A program made the position numbers and the translations under genes. Positions 16,861-25,352 of a DNA stretch of 64,000 nt are shown here, piece after piece. The DNA is taken from contig NZ_JAUIYO010000007.1 of the NCBI RefSeq assembly GCF_044891285.1, forward strand, positions 1-64,000, written 5' to 3'. Under the pieces are notes generated by a model. The model was not told where the DNA came from. It did not search any database and worked only from the letters and a program-made list of their open reading frames with translations. The stretch is from Pseudobacillus lumedeiriae. Its GTDB lineage: Bacteria; Bacillota; Bacilli; Bacillales; Domibacillaceae. The number at the start of each line of letters is the position of its first letter. The first letter of the stretch is position 1.

Positions 16861-17997
16861 ATGACGACATCATTTACAACTTTAAATACAATGAAGCCAT
16901 TTTTACAGGAAGCATGGGAAAAGGCTGGTTTCCAATCACCGACACCGATCCAGGAAAAGGCAGTGCCGGTGATTCTTGAAGGAAACGACCTGATTGCTGA
17001 ATCACCGACGGGAACAGGGAAGACGCTCGCTTATTTACTGCCTCTGCTTGAAAAAGTAGATCCTGCTAAAAAAGCTGTTCAAGCAGTTGTACTAGCTTCA
17101 TCAAGAGAACTGGTGATGCAAATTGCTGATGAAATCCGGGAATGGGGAGGCGGCATAACGAGTGCTGCTTTCATCGGAGGAGCGAATGTGAAGCGTCAGC
17201 TGGAAAAGCTAAAAAAGCAGCCGCAAGTTGTTGCGGGCACGCCAGGGCGAATATATGAACTGATTCAAATGAAAAAGTTGAAAATGCATGAAGTGAAGCT
17301 GCTCGTTTTGGATGAGGGCGATCAGCTGCTCGTACCGGAGCATATGAAAAACTTAGAAGCCATCATTAAATCGACGATGAAAGACCGCCAGCTCGTCTTA
17401 TTTTCGGCAACAATGCCGGAGAAAACGGCTGCCATCGCGAAAGGATGGATGAACGAGGAGAAAGAGATCCGAGTCAGTAAAGAAGAACTGCCTGCATCCC
17501 AGGTGGATCATGTTTATTTCGTGTGTGATGAACGAAAAAAGAACATCATGGTGGAACGGGTCATCCGTGGTTTTGAACCGGAGAGAGTGCTGGCCTTTAT
17601 CCGGGATATTAGCGAGGTCAATGTGTTTTCGGAGAAGCTTGATTATAAAGGATTTACGAACGGTATCCTTCATAGTGAGTTAAAGAAACAGGAACGGGCG
17701 AATGCATTAAAGCGATTTCGAGAAGGAAAACTGGATTTGCTGTTTGCGACAGATGTAGCGGCTAGAGGATTGGACATTAAAGGATTAAGCCACGTGCTGC
17801 AATTCGATATGCCAAAAGATGCGACTCAGTATACACACCGAGCTGGAAGAACAGGGCGTTCGGGTCAAGCAGGCACTGTCATTACCTTTGTAACAGAAAG
17901 AGAAGAACGCGACCTGAAGAGAATAGCGAAAGAATTAGGCATTACGCTTGTGAAAAAAGAATTTTTTAAAGGGAAGCCGATTAATGCAGGGAAATAA
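16861..17997 (+). CDS. yfmL: DEAD-box RNA helicase YfmL
   Basis: A 378-residue helicase core without long extensions, matching B. subtilis YfmL (implicated in ribosome assembly and cold growth). Motifs: Q motif near FQSPTPIQ, Walker A SPTGTGKT, GTPGRI, motif II DEGD in LVLDEGDQLL, SAT in LFSATMPE, and the C-terminal LFATDVAARGLDI and HRAGRTGR. Motif II has Gly in place of the Ala of DEAD. AAAAAGGAG precedes the ATG. yfmM lies nearby on the opposite strand, supporting the assignment. Confidence 0.88.
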   Translation: MTTSFTTLNTMKPFLQEAWEKAGFQSPTPIQEKAVPVILEGNDLIAESPTGTGKTLAYLLPLLEKVDPAKKAVQAVVLASSRELVMQIADEIREWGGGITSAAFIGGANVKRQLEKLKKQPQVVAGTPGRIYELIQMKKLKMHEVKLLVLDEGDQLLVPEHMKNLEAIIKSTMKDRQLVLFSATMPEKTAAIAKGWMNEEKEIRVSKEELPASQVDHVYFVCDERKKNIMVERVIRGFEPERVLAFIRDISEVNVFSEKLDYKGFTNGILHSELKKQERANALKRFREGKLDLLFATDVAARGLDIKGLSHVLQFDMPKDATQYTHRAGRTGRSGQAGTVITFVTEREERDLKRIAKELGITLVKKEFFKGKPINAGK

Positions 17998-18000
17998 GCC

Positions 18001-18080
18001 AGCGCGCATACTTTTAAAGTTTTCGCGCATAAAATAGACGAGCGTGCACATAAAGTTCAATAAATGGTGCACAAAGCGCA
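18001..18080. repeat. Degenerate short tandem units after yfmL
   Basis: Four diverged units begin at about 18001, 18023, 18041 and 18065. Each has a GCGCGCATA / CGTGCACATAAAG-like core followed by an A/T-rich stretch of 8-15 bp. There is no ORF. The meaning is unclear; it may be a decayed repeat. Confidence 0.35.
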
Positions 18081-18106
18081 GCTGTTTTCTTATAGTTATT
18101 AAATAA

Positions 18107-18143
18107 AGAGAGAAGGCTTTAAAACAGAAGCCTTCTCTCTTTC
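18107..18143. terminator. Bidirectional terminator
   Basis: AGAGAGAAGGCTT (18107-18119) pairs with AAGCCTTCTCTCT (18128-18140). It lies between convergent yfmL and the Dph6-like gene. Confidence 0.9.
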
Positions 18144-18156
18144 GTCATTTGTCTTA

Positions 18157-18822
18157 TCAAGCGAGCAGCCCGATCTCTAGGCGCTTACTGTTTTCTTGTG
18201 CAATGATCGACCCGCGGGTGAACGGAATGGAGGACTGGAATAAGGGTCCATCATACACAAATGTATGATACTCTCCGTTTTCACCAAGCGGACAAACGGG
18301 ATGTTCTTGAATGGATGCTAAAAAATCATGATCAAGTTCTTTGCCAAGCCAGGAGTCATCGAAGATATCTTGCCGTATACGGATTACAGCTGCTTTGTAT
18401 CCTGATTGAACAAAGGAAGTCAGCAAGGCCAAGCTTTCTTCTTGACGGCGCCAAAGAGGGAAGATCGCTTCTAATCCAGCAGCGGCTGCCACGTTTTCTC
18501 CCCATTCACGGTGGCCATCTAAATAAATATCGCCAAACGCAACGCTATCTAAGCTAAGCTGTTCTTTTAATTGGATCAAGTCTTTAATAAATGTTTCGGT
18601 ATATTGTTCCAAGGGACAGTGAACGAAATGAACGGGAATAGCTAATGATTTGCTTTGCTGTTCGATCATTTCTATTTTTTCCCCGTGAGCAAATGTCCGG
18701 TCGGACTCCTTAGGAACCGTCGTAAGGAGGGAGACAACTTCATGTCCTGCATGTACTAGTTTCGTTAATGCCATGCAGCTATCTTTGCCGCCGCTCCAGG
18801 ATAAAACTACGCGATTTGCCAT
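18157..18822 (-). CDS. Dph6/MJ0570-type ATP-binding protein (alpha-hydrolase fold)
   Basis: A 221-residue protein of the PP-loop family related to archaeal and eukaryal diphthine-ammonia ligase. The PP-loop SWSGGKDSCMAL is near residue 10. The family-typical GDIYLDGHREWGENVAAAAGLEAIFPLW and GENGEYHTFVYDGPLF blocks follow. Bacteria have no diphthamide, so the substrate is unknown; an ATP-dependent amidation or thiolation is the conservative guess. A GTG at 18829-18831 abuts the AAGGAG site, whereas ATG 18820-18822 is 8 nt away and is chosen. The site overlaps the yfmM stop codon, indicating translational coupling. Confidence 0.82.
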   Translation of the reverse strand: MANRVVLSWSGGKDSCMALTKLVHAGHEVVSLLTTVPKESDRTFAHGEKIEMIEQQSKSLAIPVHFVHCPLEQYTETFIKDLIQLKEQLSLDSVAFGDIYLDGHREWGENVAAAAGLEAIFPLWRRQEESLALLTSFVQSGYKAAVIRIRQDIFDDSWLGKELDHDFLASIQEHPVCPLGENGEYHTFVYDGPLFQSSIPFTRGSIIAQENSKRLEIGLLA

Positions 18823-18834
18823 TTGGCACACTCC

Positions 18835-20391
18835 TTAAAACACTTTTGTTGTCCATGATTCGCAATTCCAGACTTCGGTCGCCACTTGCTGATAGAACTC
18901 GGGTTCATGGGAAATAAGCAAAATGCTTCCTTTGTACTCTTTAAGGGCCCGAGCGAGCTCAGCTTTCGCATCTACGTCCAGGTGGTTAGTCGGCTCATCA
19001 AGGACGAGCAGGTTCGTTTCGTTGTTAATTAATTTACAAAGCCGGACTTTTGCTTTTTCCCCGCCGCTTAACACACTGACTTTGCTTTCAATGTGTTTAG
19101 TCATGAGACCGCATTTAGCAAGAGCAGCGCGGATCTCATATTGAGTAAAGGAAGGGAACTCGGTCCATAATTCTTCTATGCATGTCCGATTATTTTCGGA
19201 CTTGATTTCTTGCTCGAAATAGCCGATTTGAAGTGATTCGCCTCGTTGTACGTTTCCTGACAATGGTTGAATCTCTCCAAGTATACTGCGCAGCAGCGTC
19301 GTTTTTCCGATGCCGTTTGCCCCTGTTAAAGCGATTTTTTGTCCGCGCTCCATGCGTAAATTTAATGGTCTGGACAGTGGGTCGTTATAGCCGATGACTA
19401 GATCGTTTGTTTCAAAAATCAGTTTGCCGGATGTGCGGCCTTCTTTAAAGTGAAATTCAGGTTTAGGCCGTTCTTGTGCCAGCTCAATGACTTCCATTTT
19501 ATCGAGTTTTTTCTGTCTGGACATCGCCATATTTCGTGTGGAAACCCTTGCTTTGTTGCGGGCGACAAAGTCTTTCAATTCCGAAATTTCCTGCTGCTGT
19601 TTTTTATAAGCGGCTTCTAGCTGCTGTTTTTTCATTTCATACACTTTGAGGAATTCATCATAGGAACCAGCATAACGATTCAATTCTTGGTTTTCCATGT
19701 GATAGATCAAATTGATGACGCTATTTAAAAAAGGAATGTCATGAGAAATAAGAATGAATGCATTTTCGTATTCCTGCAAATAGCGTTTCAGCCATTCGAT
19801 ATGCTGTTCATCTAAATAGTTTGTCGGCTCATCAAGCAGAAGGATATCAGGTTTTTCAAGGAGCAGCTTGGCAAGCAGAATTTTCGTTCGCTGTCCTCCG
19901 CTTAAATCATGGACGTCGCGATCCAGCCCAATTTCATCAAGGCCGAGTCCGCGGGCGATTTCTTCTACTTTGGCATCAATGACGTAAAAGTCATTATTTG
20001 TTAATAAATCTTGAATCGTTCCGGTTTCCTCTAAAAGCTCTTCTAATTCTTCAGGCGAAACTTCTCCCATCTTAGCAAATAAGCTGTTCATTTCAGCTTC
20101 GAGATCAAACAAATATTGAAAAGCTGTTTTTAATACGTCGCGGATCGTCATTCCCCGCTCAAGCACAGCGTGCTGATCTAAATAACCGACGCGGACGTTT
20201 TTTGACCATGATACCTTTCCTTCGTCGGGCTGAAGCTGTCCAGTAACGATATTCATAAACGTGGATTTGCCTTCTCCATTTGCGCCGATCAGGCCGATAT
20301 GTTCCCCTTTTAAGAGGCGGAAGGATACATTATTGAAAATGGCTCTGTCACCGAAGCCATGGCTTAAACGTTCAACTGTTAAAATACTCAT
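18835..20391 (-). CDS. yfmM: ABC-F ATPase YfmM
   Basis: 518 residues with two ABC ATPase domains and no membrane segments: Walker A GANGEGKS and GANGIGKT, signatures LSGGQ and LSGGE, and two LLLDEPTN/LVLDEPTN Walker B motifs. A charged linker lies between about residues 230 and 320. ABC-F proteins act on the ribosome (translation factors or antibiotic protection). The length equals B. subtilis YfmM, and yfmL is close by, as in B. subtilis. The Dph6-like gene is downstream in the same operon. Confidence 0.88.
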   Translation of the reverse strand: MSILTVERLSHGFGDRAIFNNVSFRLLKGEHIGLIGANGEGKSTFMNIVTGQLQPDEGKVSWSKNVRVGYLDQHAVLERGMTIRDVLKTAFQYLFDLEAEMNSLFAKMGEVSPEELEELLEETGTIQDLLTNNDFYVIDAKVEEIARGLGLDEIGLDRDVHDLSGGQRTKILLAKLLLEKPDILLLDEPTNYLDEQHIEWLKRYLQEYENAFILISHDIPFLNSVINLIYHMENQELNRYAGSYDEFLKVYEMKKQQLEAAYKKQQQEISELKDFVARNKARVSTRNMAMSRQKKLDKMEVIELAQERPKPEFHFKEGRTSGKLIFETNDLVIGYNDPLSRPLNLRMERGQKIALTGANGIGKTTLLRSILGEIQPLSGNVQRGESLQIGYFEQEIKSENNRTCIEELWTEFPSFTQYEIRAALAKCGLMTKHIESKVSVLSGGEKAKVRLCKLINNETNLLVLDEPTNHLDVDAKAELARALKEYKGSILLISHEPEFYQQVATEVWNCESWTTKVF

Positions 20392-20423
20392 TTCAAATTC
20401 CTCTCATTAGTAAAGTGAATTGC

Positions 20424-20566
20424 TTTTATTTAACCCGCATTAACTGGCAGTAAGACCCTCGCTGCAAGCATTCTAGTTATTTCCAAGAAGCGCAGATGGG
20501 CGATCAACTGCCAGTAAACGCCCGATCCATTTAACTAACTCTCAATGGAGTTTCATTTTATTTTAC
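20424..20566. repeat. Interspersed repeat family A, copy 2
   Basis: Homologous to 10273-10416. It shares AACTGGCAGTAAGACCC, AACTGCCAGTAAA, GCCCGATCCATTTAAC and GGAGTTTCATTTTATTTTA. CTGGCAG/CTGCCAG again form the central hairpin, while the middle is diverged. It sits upstream of yfmM in the 503-bp gap to the CorC gene. Confidence 0.8.
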
Positions 20567-20626
20567 TATGGCGGCGTAGAAATGAAAACTACTCCTTATT
20601 TTCATTAGGTTATGTTTATGATTATT

Positions 20627-20690
20627 ATTGATTGGAGCGGAAGGTGAGCGCCCCCAGCGGGAATCAACAGGGAAGTTTAACAAAGGTTTT
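20627..20690. repeat. Interspersed repeat family B, copy 1 (degraded)
   Basis: Begins TTGATTGGAGCGGAAGG, then GTGAGCGCCCCCAGCGGGAATCAAC, ending GTTTAACAAAGG. It closely matches 55969-56026 and, in part, 22908-22946 and 43403-43469. TTGATT...AATCAA gives terminal inverted repeats. Confidence 0.7.
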
Positions 20691-20894
20691 CATTCAAATC
20701 AATGCAAGCCTAAATCAAGAATCGGGTATTGGGTAAGTATCTAAGGAATATCGTAAAATGGCGCATAGGTTCATGGCAATGGTAAAAGAATAAAGAAAAT
20801 GGAAACAGTCGGCATAGATGTTTTTTAATTGGGTAAATGTAGATATAAACTTGTACGGGAGGTGAGAGAGGAAAGTAAAGAAGGTGAATAAAAA

Positions 20895-22235
20895 ATGAAC
20901 AGTGCTTTTCATCTTTCGCTTTCCTTGCCATCTTTGATTATTGTTAATTTATTTCTTATTGCTTTGTTAATTGCATTAACCGCTTTCTTTGTATCTTCTG
21001 AATTTGCCATTGTGAAAGTGAGGATGTCACGAATTAATCAGCTGATTGCGGAAGGAAACAAAAAAGCGGCCGTTGCTAAAAAGGTCGTTGCGAATATGGA
21101 TGAATATTTATCGGCATGTCAGCTCGGCATTACGATTACTTCGCTTGGATTAGGCTGGCTTGGTGAGCCGACTGTGGAAAGGATGCTGCATCCTCTTTTT
21201 GAAAAAATGAATGTAGCTCCTTCATTGACAGGGGTTTTATCTTTTATTATTGCTTTTTCGATCATTACTTTTTTGCATGTTGTGGTAGGAGAATTAGCTC
21301 CAAAAACACTTGCAATCCAAAAAGCAGAGTCGATCACGTTGGCATTTGCACCGGTGCTCCAATTGTTTTATCGGGTGATGTATCCATTTATCTGGGCGTT
21401 AAATAGTTCTTCGCGCTTTTTCACTGGTTTATTTGGACTAGAACCGGTATCAGAACATGAAGTGGCCCATTCAGAAGAAGAGCTGCGCATTATTTTGTCG
21501 GAAAGCTATAAAAGCGGTGAGATCAATCAATCCGAATACAAATATGTAGATAACATTTTTGAATTTGACGAAAGGCTTGCTAAAGAAATTATGGTGCCGC
21601 GTACAGATATGATCACGCTGCGAAAAGATGCGACATGGGCTGAAATTACAGAGATATTAAAAAGTGAAAAGTATACCCGTTATCCGGTTGACGATGGAGA
21701 TAAAGACAATATTGTGGGTATGGTCAATATGAAAGAAATCTTTTCTTACTTTTTAACGAAAGACAATTATAATGAACGGCCGTTAGAATGGTTTATTAAG
21801 CCAACGATCAGTGTCATTGAGACGATCCCCATTCACGACCTTTTGCTGAAAATGCAAAAAGAAAGAATTCATATGGCGATTTTGTTAGACGAGTATGGCG
21901 GTACATCAGGACTGGTAACAGTAGAGGATATTTTGGAAGAGATTGTCGGTGAAATACGTGATGAGTTTGATGCGGATGAAAAGCCTGAAGTACAAAAAGT
22001 TGGGGAAGGGCATTATATGCTGAGTGCACGGGTATTAATTACAGAAGTGAATGATTTGCTTGGTATTCATCTAGCAGAAGATGATGTGGATACACTCGGC
22101 GGCTGGTTCCTCACGCAAAAAATTGATGTCGCCCTCGGAGATACGCTCCAACAGGAGGGGTATCAATTTACGATCAAAGATGTAGAAGGTCATCATATTC
22201 ACATGATTGAAGTGAAAAAAGCGAGGAAGGAGTAG
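20895..22235 (+). CDS. CorC/HlyC (CNNM) family membrane transporter
   Basis: 446 residues. The N-terminal DUF21/CNNM domain (about 15-200) has several membrane helices and the SEFAIVKVRMSRI motif. A CBS pair follows (about 215-340; EIMVPRTDM and ILLDEYGGTSGLVTVEDILEEIVGEI), then a C-terminal CorC_HlyC domain (LGGWFLTQ). Homologues such as B. subtilis MpfA/YhdP export or protect against magnesium; others are of unknown cargo. AAGAAGGTGA precedes the ATG. It is a single gene with a terminator downstream. Confidence 0.9.
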   Translation: MNSAFHLSLSLPSLIIVNLFLIALLIALTAFFVSSEFAIVKVRMSRINQLIAEGNKKAAVAKKVVANMDEYLSACQLGITITSLGLGWLGEPTVERMLHPLFEKMNVAPSLTGVLSFIIAFSIITFLHVVVGELAPKTLAIQKAESITLAFAPVLQLFYRVMYPFIWALNSSSRFFTGLFGLEPVSEHEVAHSEEELRIILSESYKSGEINQSEYKYVDNIFEFDERLAKEIMVPRTDMITLRKDATWAEITEILKSEKYTRYPVDDGDKDNIVGMVNMKEIFSYFLTKDNYNERPLEWFIKPTISVIETIPIHDLLLKMQKERIHMAILLDEYGGTSGLVTVEDILEEIVGEIRDEFDADEKPEVQKVGEGHYMLSARVLITEVNDLLGIHLAEDDVDTLGGWFLTQKIDVALGDTLQQEGYQFTIKDVEGHHIHMIEVKKARKE

Positions 22236-22243
22236 CAGCTAAA

Positions 22244-22275
22244 AAACCGGCTCTTGCAAGAACAAGAGCCGGTTT
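22244..22275. terminator. Terminator between the CorC and NlpC genes
   Basis: AAACCGGCTCTTG (22244-22256) pairs perfectly with CAAGAGCCGGTTT (22263-22275). The U-run is on the minus strand, so it chiefly serves the NlpC/P60 gene. Confidence 0.9.
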
Positions 22276-22284
22276 GATGATGAT

Positions 22285-22740
22285 TTATTGAGCGATTCGC
22301 TTAGAACCGAGGTATCTTTTTTGATAATAAGAGTTGCTTACTTTATCAATGCGGACCCCTTTAGAAGCCGAATGAATAAATTCATTGTTTCCGAGGTAAA
22401 TCCCGACGTGCGAAGCGCCTTTTTTATATGTACTGAAAAAAATTAAATCTCCTGGCTGCATTGCTGACTTTTCGACAGCTGTGCCTTTTTGGTACATTTG
22501 TGCAGCTGTTCTTGGCAAATGGATGCCGACTTGCTTATGTGCATATTGAATAAAACCGGAACAGTCAAACCCTTTTGGTGTCGTACCGCCCCATCTATAA
22601 GGTGTACCGATATATTTTTGTGCTTCAGCAATAACAGAATCTGCAGAAGCTGCACTTGCCGAATGTGCTGGAACTAACAAGCTAATACTTAAAATAAATG
22701 AACATATGATTGTTGTTACCCATTTTTTCATCTCATTCAC
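22285..22740 (-). CDS. Secreted NlpC/P60 peptidoglycan hydrolase
   Basis: 151 residues: a signal peptide of about 30 residues (hydrophobic ICSFILSISLLVPAHSASAA) and a single NlpC/P60 domain. The Cys nucleophile lies in FDCSGF, the His in SHVGIYLG, and a third polar residue in FIHSAS. Such gamma-D-glutamyl-diamino-acid endopeptidases cut cell-wall stem peptides. No LysM or SH3 anchor is present, which is shorter than most Bacillus LytE/CwlO enzymes. The start may be GTG 22740 (GGAAGGG, 7 nt away) or ATG 22731 (AAGGTG, 6 nt away). Confidence 0.88.
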   Translation of the reverse strand: MNEMKKWVTTIICSFILSISLLVPAHSASAASADSVIAEAQKYIGTPYRWGGTTPKGFDCSGFIQYAHKQVGIHLPRTAAQMYQKGTAVEKSAMQPGDLIFFSTYKKGASHVGIYLGNNEFIHSASKGVRIDKVSNSYYQKRYLGSKRIAQ

Positions 22741-22853
22741 CTTATTACCCTTCCGCTGCTGCCGTTTCGTATAGATTATTATGTAGTTAATATATCAGAA
22801 AATTGTCACAACAAACGTTACAGTTTGTCGGATATTGTTACAAACAGATTACA

Positions 22854-22880
22854 AAAGCCGGGCATATGCCCGGCTTTTTT
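22854..22880. terminator. Palindromic terminator
   Basis: AAAGCCGGGCAT/ATGCCCGGCTTT with a T-run on the plus strand and TTTT on the minus. It lies downstream of the DUF2157-type gene. Confidence 0.85.
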
Positions 22881-22907
22881 CACGTGCTGCTATGTTAACG
22901 ACTATGT

Positions 22908-22946
22908 TTGATTGGAGTTGAAAGCAACAGGGGGTAACAAAGCCTA
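22908..22946. repeat. Interspersed repeat family B, copy 2 (short remnant)
   Basis: TTGATTGGAGTTGAAAGCAAC followed by a run ending AACAAAGCCTA. The terminal CCTA supplies the stop codon of the minus-strand gene that ends at 22944, so this element overlaps coding sequence. Confidence 0.55.
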
Positions 22947-25151
22947 ACGTTTAATTAATGTTTCTAAAAGGGCATCCCCATTTTCAGCGACACGCACGAG
23001 GGCGATGTTCTTGTCTTCCCACTTCACGCCTGTATTTTCAGGGATAAAGAAATGTTCGATGCCAAGGTTAATATTTCCGTAACGTGCCTTGCCTTGAATC
23101 GTCACTGTCTTCTCATTTACGACAGCCGGCTGATCAGCCTTTGTAAAATGAACGGGCTTATAAACTGCTACATATTTGCCATGATAAGGGACCTGTTCTG
23201 CCGTCTGTTCTAGCTGTACATGAATTTTCCCCTCTATGAATCGCCCGTTTTGCTGCTCGTTCTGGTAGGCGGTATGGACCGCATAATTCAACTGAACGTA
23301 ATCCCCTTGCAGTAAGGAACGCGGGTCAAGCGGCTCCAATTGCAGTGCGATCAGCTCGCCGTTTTTCAGCAGCTGTTCTTTTTGCCATGCGGTAAATCCA
23401 ATGAAGACAAGCTGAAGAACGAGAAGGACCGCCGCAGGCTTCCAGCTCCACTTAAGAATATTTTGCGCTTTTTCTGTATGTTTTTTCCCCCACAAATAAA
23501 AGATGAGGAAGAAGAGGAAGCTGACAATAAAAAACGCAAGTGACTTATGAAGAAGCTTCCAAACGAATTCGTAGTATTTCCAGATGAAGAACACAGTGAC
23601 TGCTGCCCATGTTACCCACAGATAGAGCCTTGATGAGCTTTTCGGATACGTTAAATGAAAATAGAAATAGGCGGCAAAAATGAGATGAAGCCCGATCGCC
23701 AAAGCAGTTGAATGTTCTTCTACTCCTACCGTCATCGCGAAGAAATAACCGAGAGATAATAGATAAGCGAGAAGACCGAGCCGCTGCTGTGCCCATTTAG
23801 AAAACAAAGCGGCATTTACTAATCCGAATACTAGAAAAATGAGTTTGATCCACTCTCTTGGAAGGTCGGAATCCCAAAAGATGGATAAAATAGCGCTGAG
23901 GACGGCTCCATTCATTGCTAAGTAATAAAGTAAGACGTCTCTCAACCGAAACAAAACGGCGGTCATGCTAACGAATAAGATAGCCAATAGCCAGAAGACC
24001 CATGTTTCCCCGTGCATATAGGCGAAGAAAAATAAAAGTGCAATACCGGTCATTTGCAAAGTCAGGCGAATGACAGTCCAATCACTTTTTCTAATGGAGA
24101 GACCGCCGACAACACAAATCGCCCCAATGATGAGAAAGCCATATTTTACTCCTGTACCAAAGCCGAAGACTAAGGCTGTAAACGAACTAATGGATGCAAT
24201 AGCAATGATCGTTCCTAAAAAAGAAAGGGTGCCGACAAAAAACTTATACGTATAGCGGCTCCATTTTTTATCTGTTTCTTTCACTGTGTTCGAAAGCTTT
24301 TTCAAGGTGTATACACTGAATCCGAAGACCGCAATCAGCAGCAGAAAGCCTGTGTAAAAAACAGTTTCCCCGAACACCATAATGTAAATGAGAAACGTAT
24401 TGTAAATGAGATAAATGCCGAAGAATAATAGGTGAACGGCCATAATCACCGGGTGGCTTTTTCGCTCGTTTATAAACTTTCGCCAAAAGAAGAGCAGAAG
24501 CACGATATAAATGCCATGAAAGATAAAATAAACAATAGATAAAGATGAGAAATTCGAAAACAGATCGTAAATAGAATGTTTATTTAGTAAGAAAAGAGCA
24601 CAATATTGGGCAACAATTAATGTGACAAACCCTAGTTTTTCAAAACTTGTTTTCCGAAGGGCATAGAATATAAGAAGATGAATGGCGGTCATCGCTAAAT
24701 AAATGCTCGTTTCTTGATGAGTTGAGTAGTCTATTCGTATACTTGTTGGATAAATTTTCATCCAAATGGTTAGTTCAAATAACAACAGTGCCAGCCAGAA
24801 AAACGGCCGATAATTCGTAAAAAAAGCAAGGAGGATTACAGGGATCAGCCAGATAAGAAATAATAAGTAAGAGTCTGCATGGGAATTATACGTCTGGCCG
24901 ACGAGAGCTGTGCTGATGCCGAAAGAAATAGCCGATACGAGCAGCCACCAATTGCTTAGATAGGCGAATGTGGCGCTTTTTTTATAGATGATGGCAATAG
25001 TGAAGCTCACTACAATCATCATCATGCTTAGAGCGATTTTGGCAGGGCGGTCGAGCAGCGGCCAGTTTGAAGCAAAAAAGTAAACGACTCCAGCGAGCAG
25101 AAAAATCAAGCCGAGAATATAAGGGATGTCACCGCGTTTCTGTGACAGCAT
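22944..25151 (-). CDS. Large membrane protein, DUF2157-like with GDYXXLXY domain
   Basis: 735 residues with about 18 predicted membrane helices spread over residues 10-560. The N-terminus (YILGLIFLLAGVVYFFASNWPLL) resembles DUF2157. A soluble C-terminal part contains LLQGDYVQLNYAV, which is the GDYXXLXY domain motif. The function of both families is unknown. AGAAAGGAGAGATCGTT precedes the ATG. It is monocistronic. The stop codon lies in a repeat B remnant, so the C-terminus may have been set by that insertion. Confidence 0.75.
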   Translation of the reverse strand: MLSQKRGDIPYILGLIFLLAGVVYFFASNWPLLDRPAKIALSMMMIVVSFTIAIIYKKSATFAYLSNWWLLVSAISFGISTALVGQTYNSHADSYLLFLIWLIPVILLAFFTNYRPFFWLALLLFELTIWMKIYPTSIRIDYSTHQETSIYLAMTAIHLLIFYALRKTSFEKLGFVTLIVAQYCALFLLNKHSIYDLFSNFSSLSIVYFIFHGIYIVLLLFFWRKFINERKSHPVIMAVHLLFFGIYLIYNTFLIYIMVFGETVFYTGFLLLIAVFGFSVYTLKKLSNTVKETDKKWSRYTYKFFVGTLSFLGTIIAIASISSFTALVFGFGTGVKYGFLIIGAICVVGGLSIRKSDWTVIRLTLQMTGIALLFFFAYMHGETWVFWLLAILFVSMTAVLFRLRDVLLYYLAMNGAVLSAILSIFWDSDLPREWIKLIFLVFGLVNAALFSKWAQQRLGLLAYLLSLGYFFAMTVGVEEHSTALAIGLHLIFAAYFYFHLTYPKSSSRLYLWVTWAAVTVFFIWKYYEFVWKLLHKSLAFFIVSFLFFLIFYLWGKKHTEKAQNILKWSWKPAAVLLVLQLVFIGFTAWQKEQLLKNGELIALQLEPLDPRSLLQGDYVQLNYAVHTAYQNEQQNGRFIEGKIHVQLEQTAEQVPYHGKYVAVYKPVHFTKADQPAVVNEKTVTIQGKARYGNINLGIEHFFIPENTGVKWEDKNIALVRVAENGDALLETLIKR

Positions 25152-25314
25152 AACGATCTCTCCTTTCTTTTTTCCATAGTATATGGTTATGACAAAACGT
25201 TACATTTTAACCAATATAAATGAAAAGGTGAAAGAAGTCACGGGGTTTCGGGAGCGGAGATTATTCCTCTATTTGCAGAAACAAACAATATATAGAAGTT
25301 AGTGTAAATAAATA

Positions 25315-25344
25315 GTAAGGGGCTATTCATGAATAGCCCCTTAC
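25315..25344. terminator. Perfect palindrome downstream of topB
   Basis: GTAAGGGGCTATTCA/TGAATAGCCCCTTAC is a perfect 30-bp palindrome with no strong U-run. It is probably the topB terminator. Confidence 0.65.
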
Positions 25345-25352
25345 ATCTCTTA

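Noticed and set aside
18001..18080. CRISPR-like array
   Set aside because: Units are short, diverged and unequally spaced, with no cas genes nearby.
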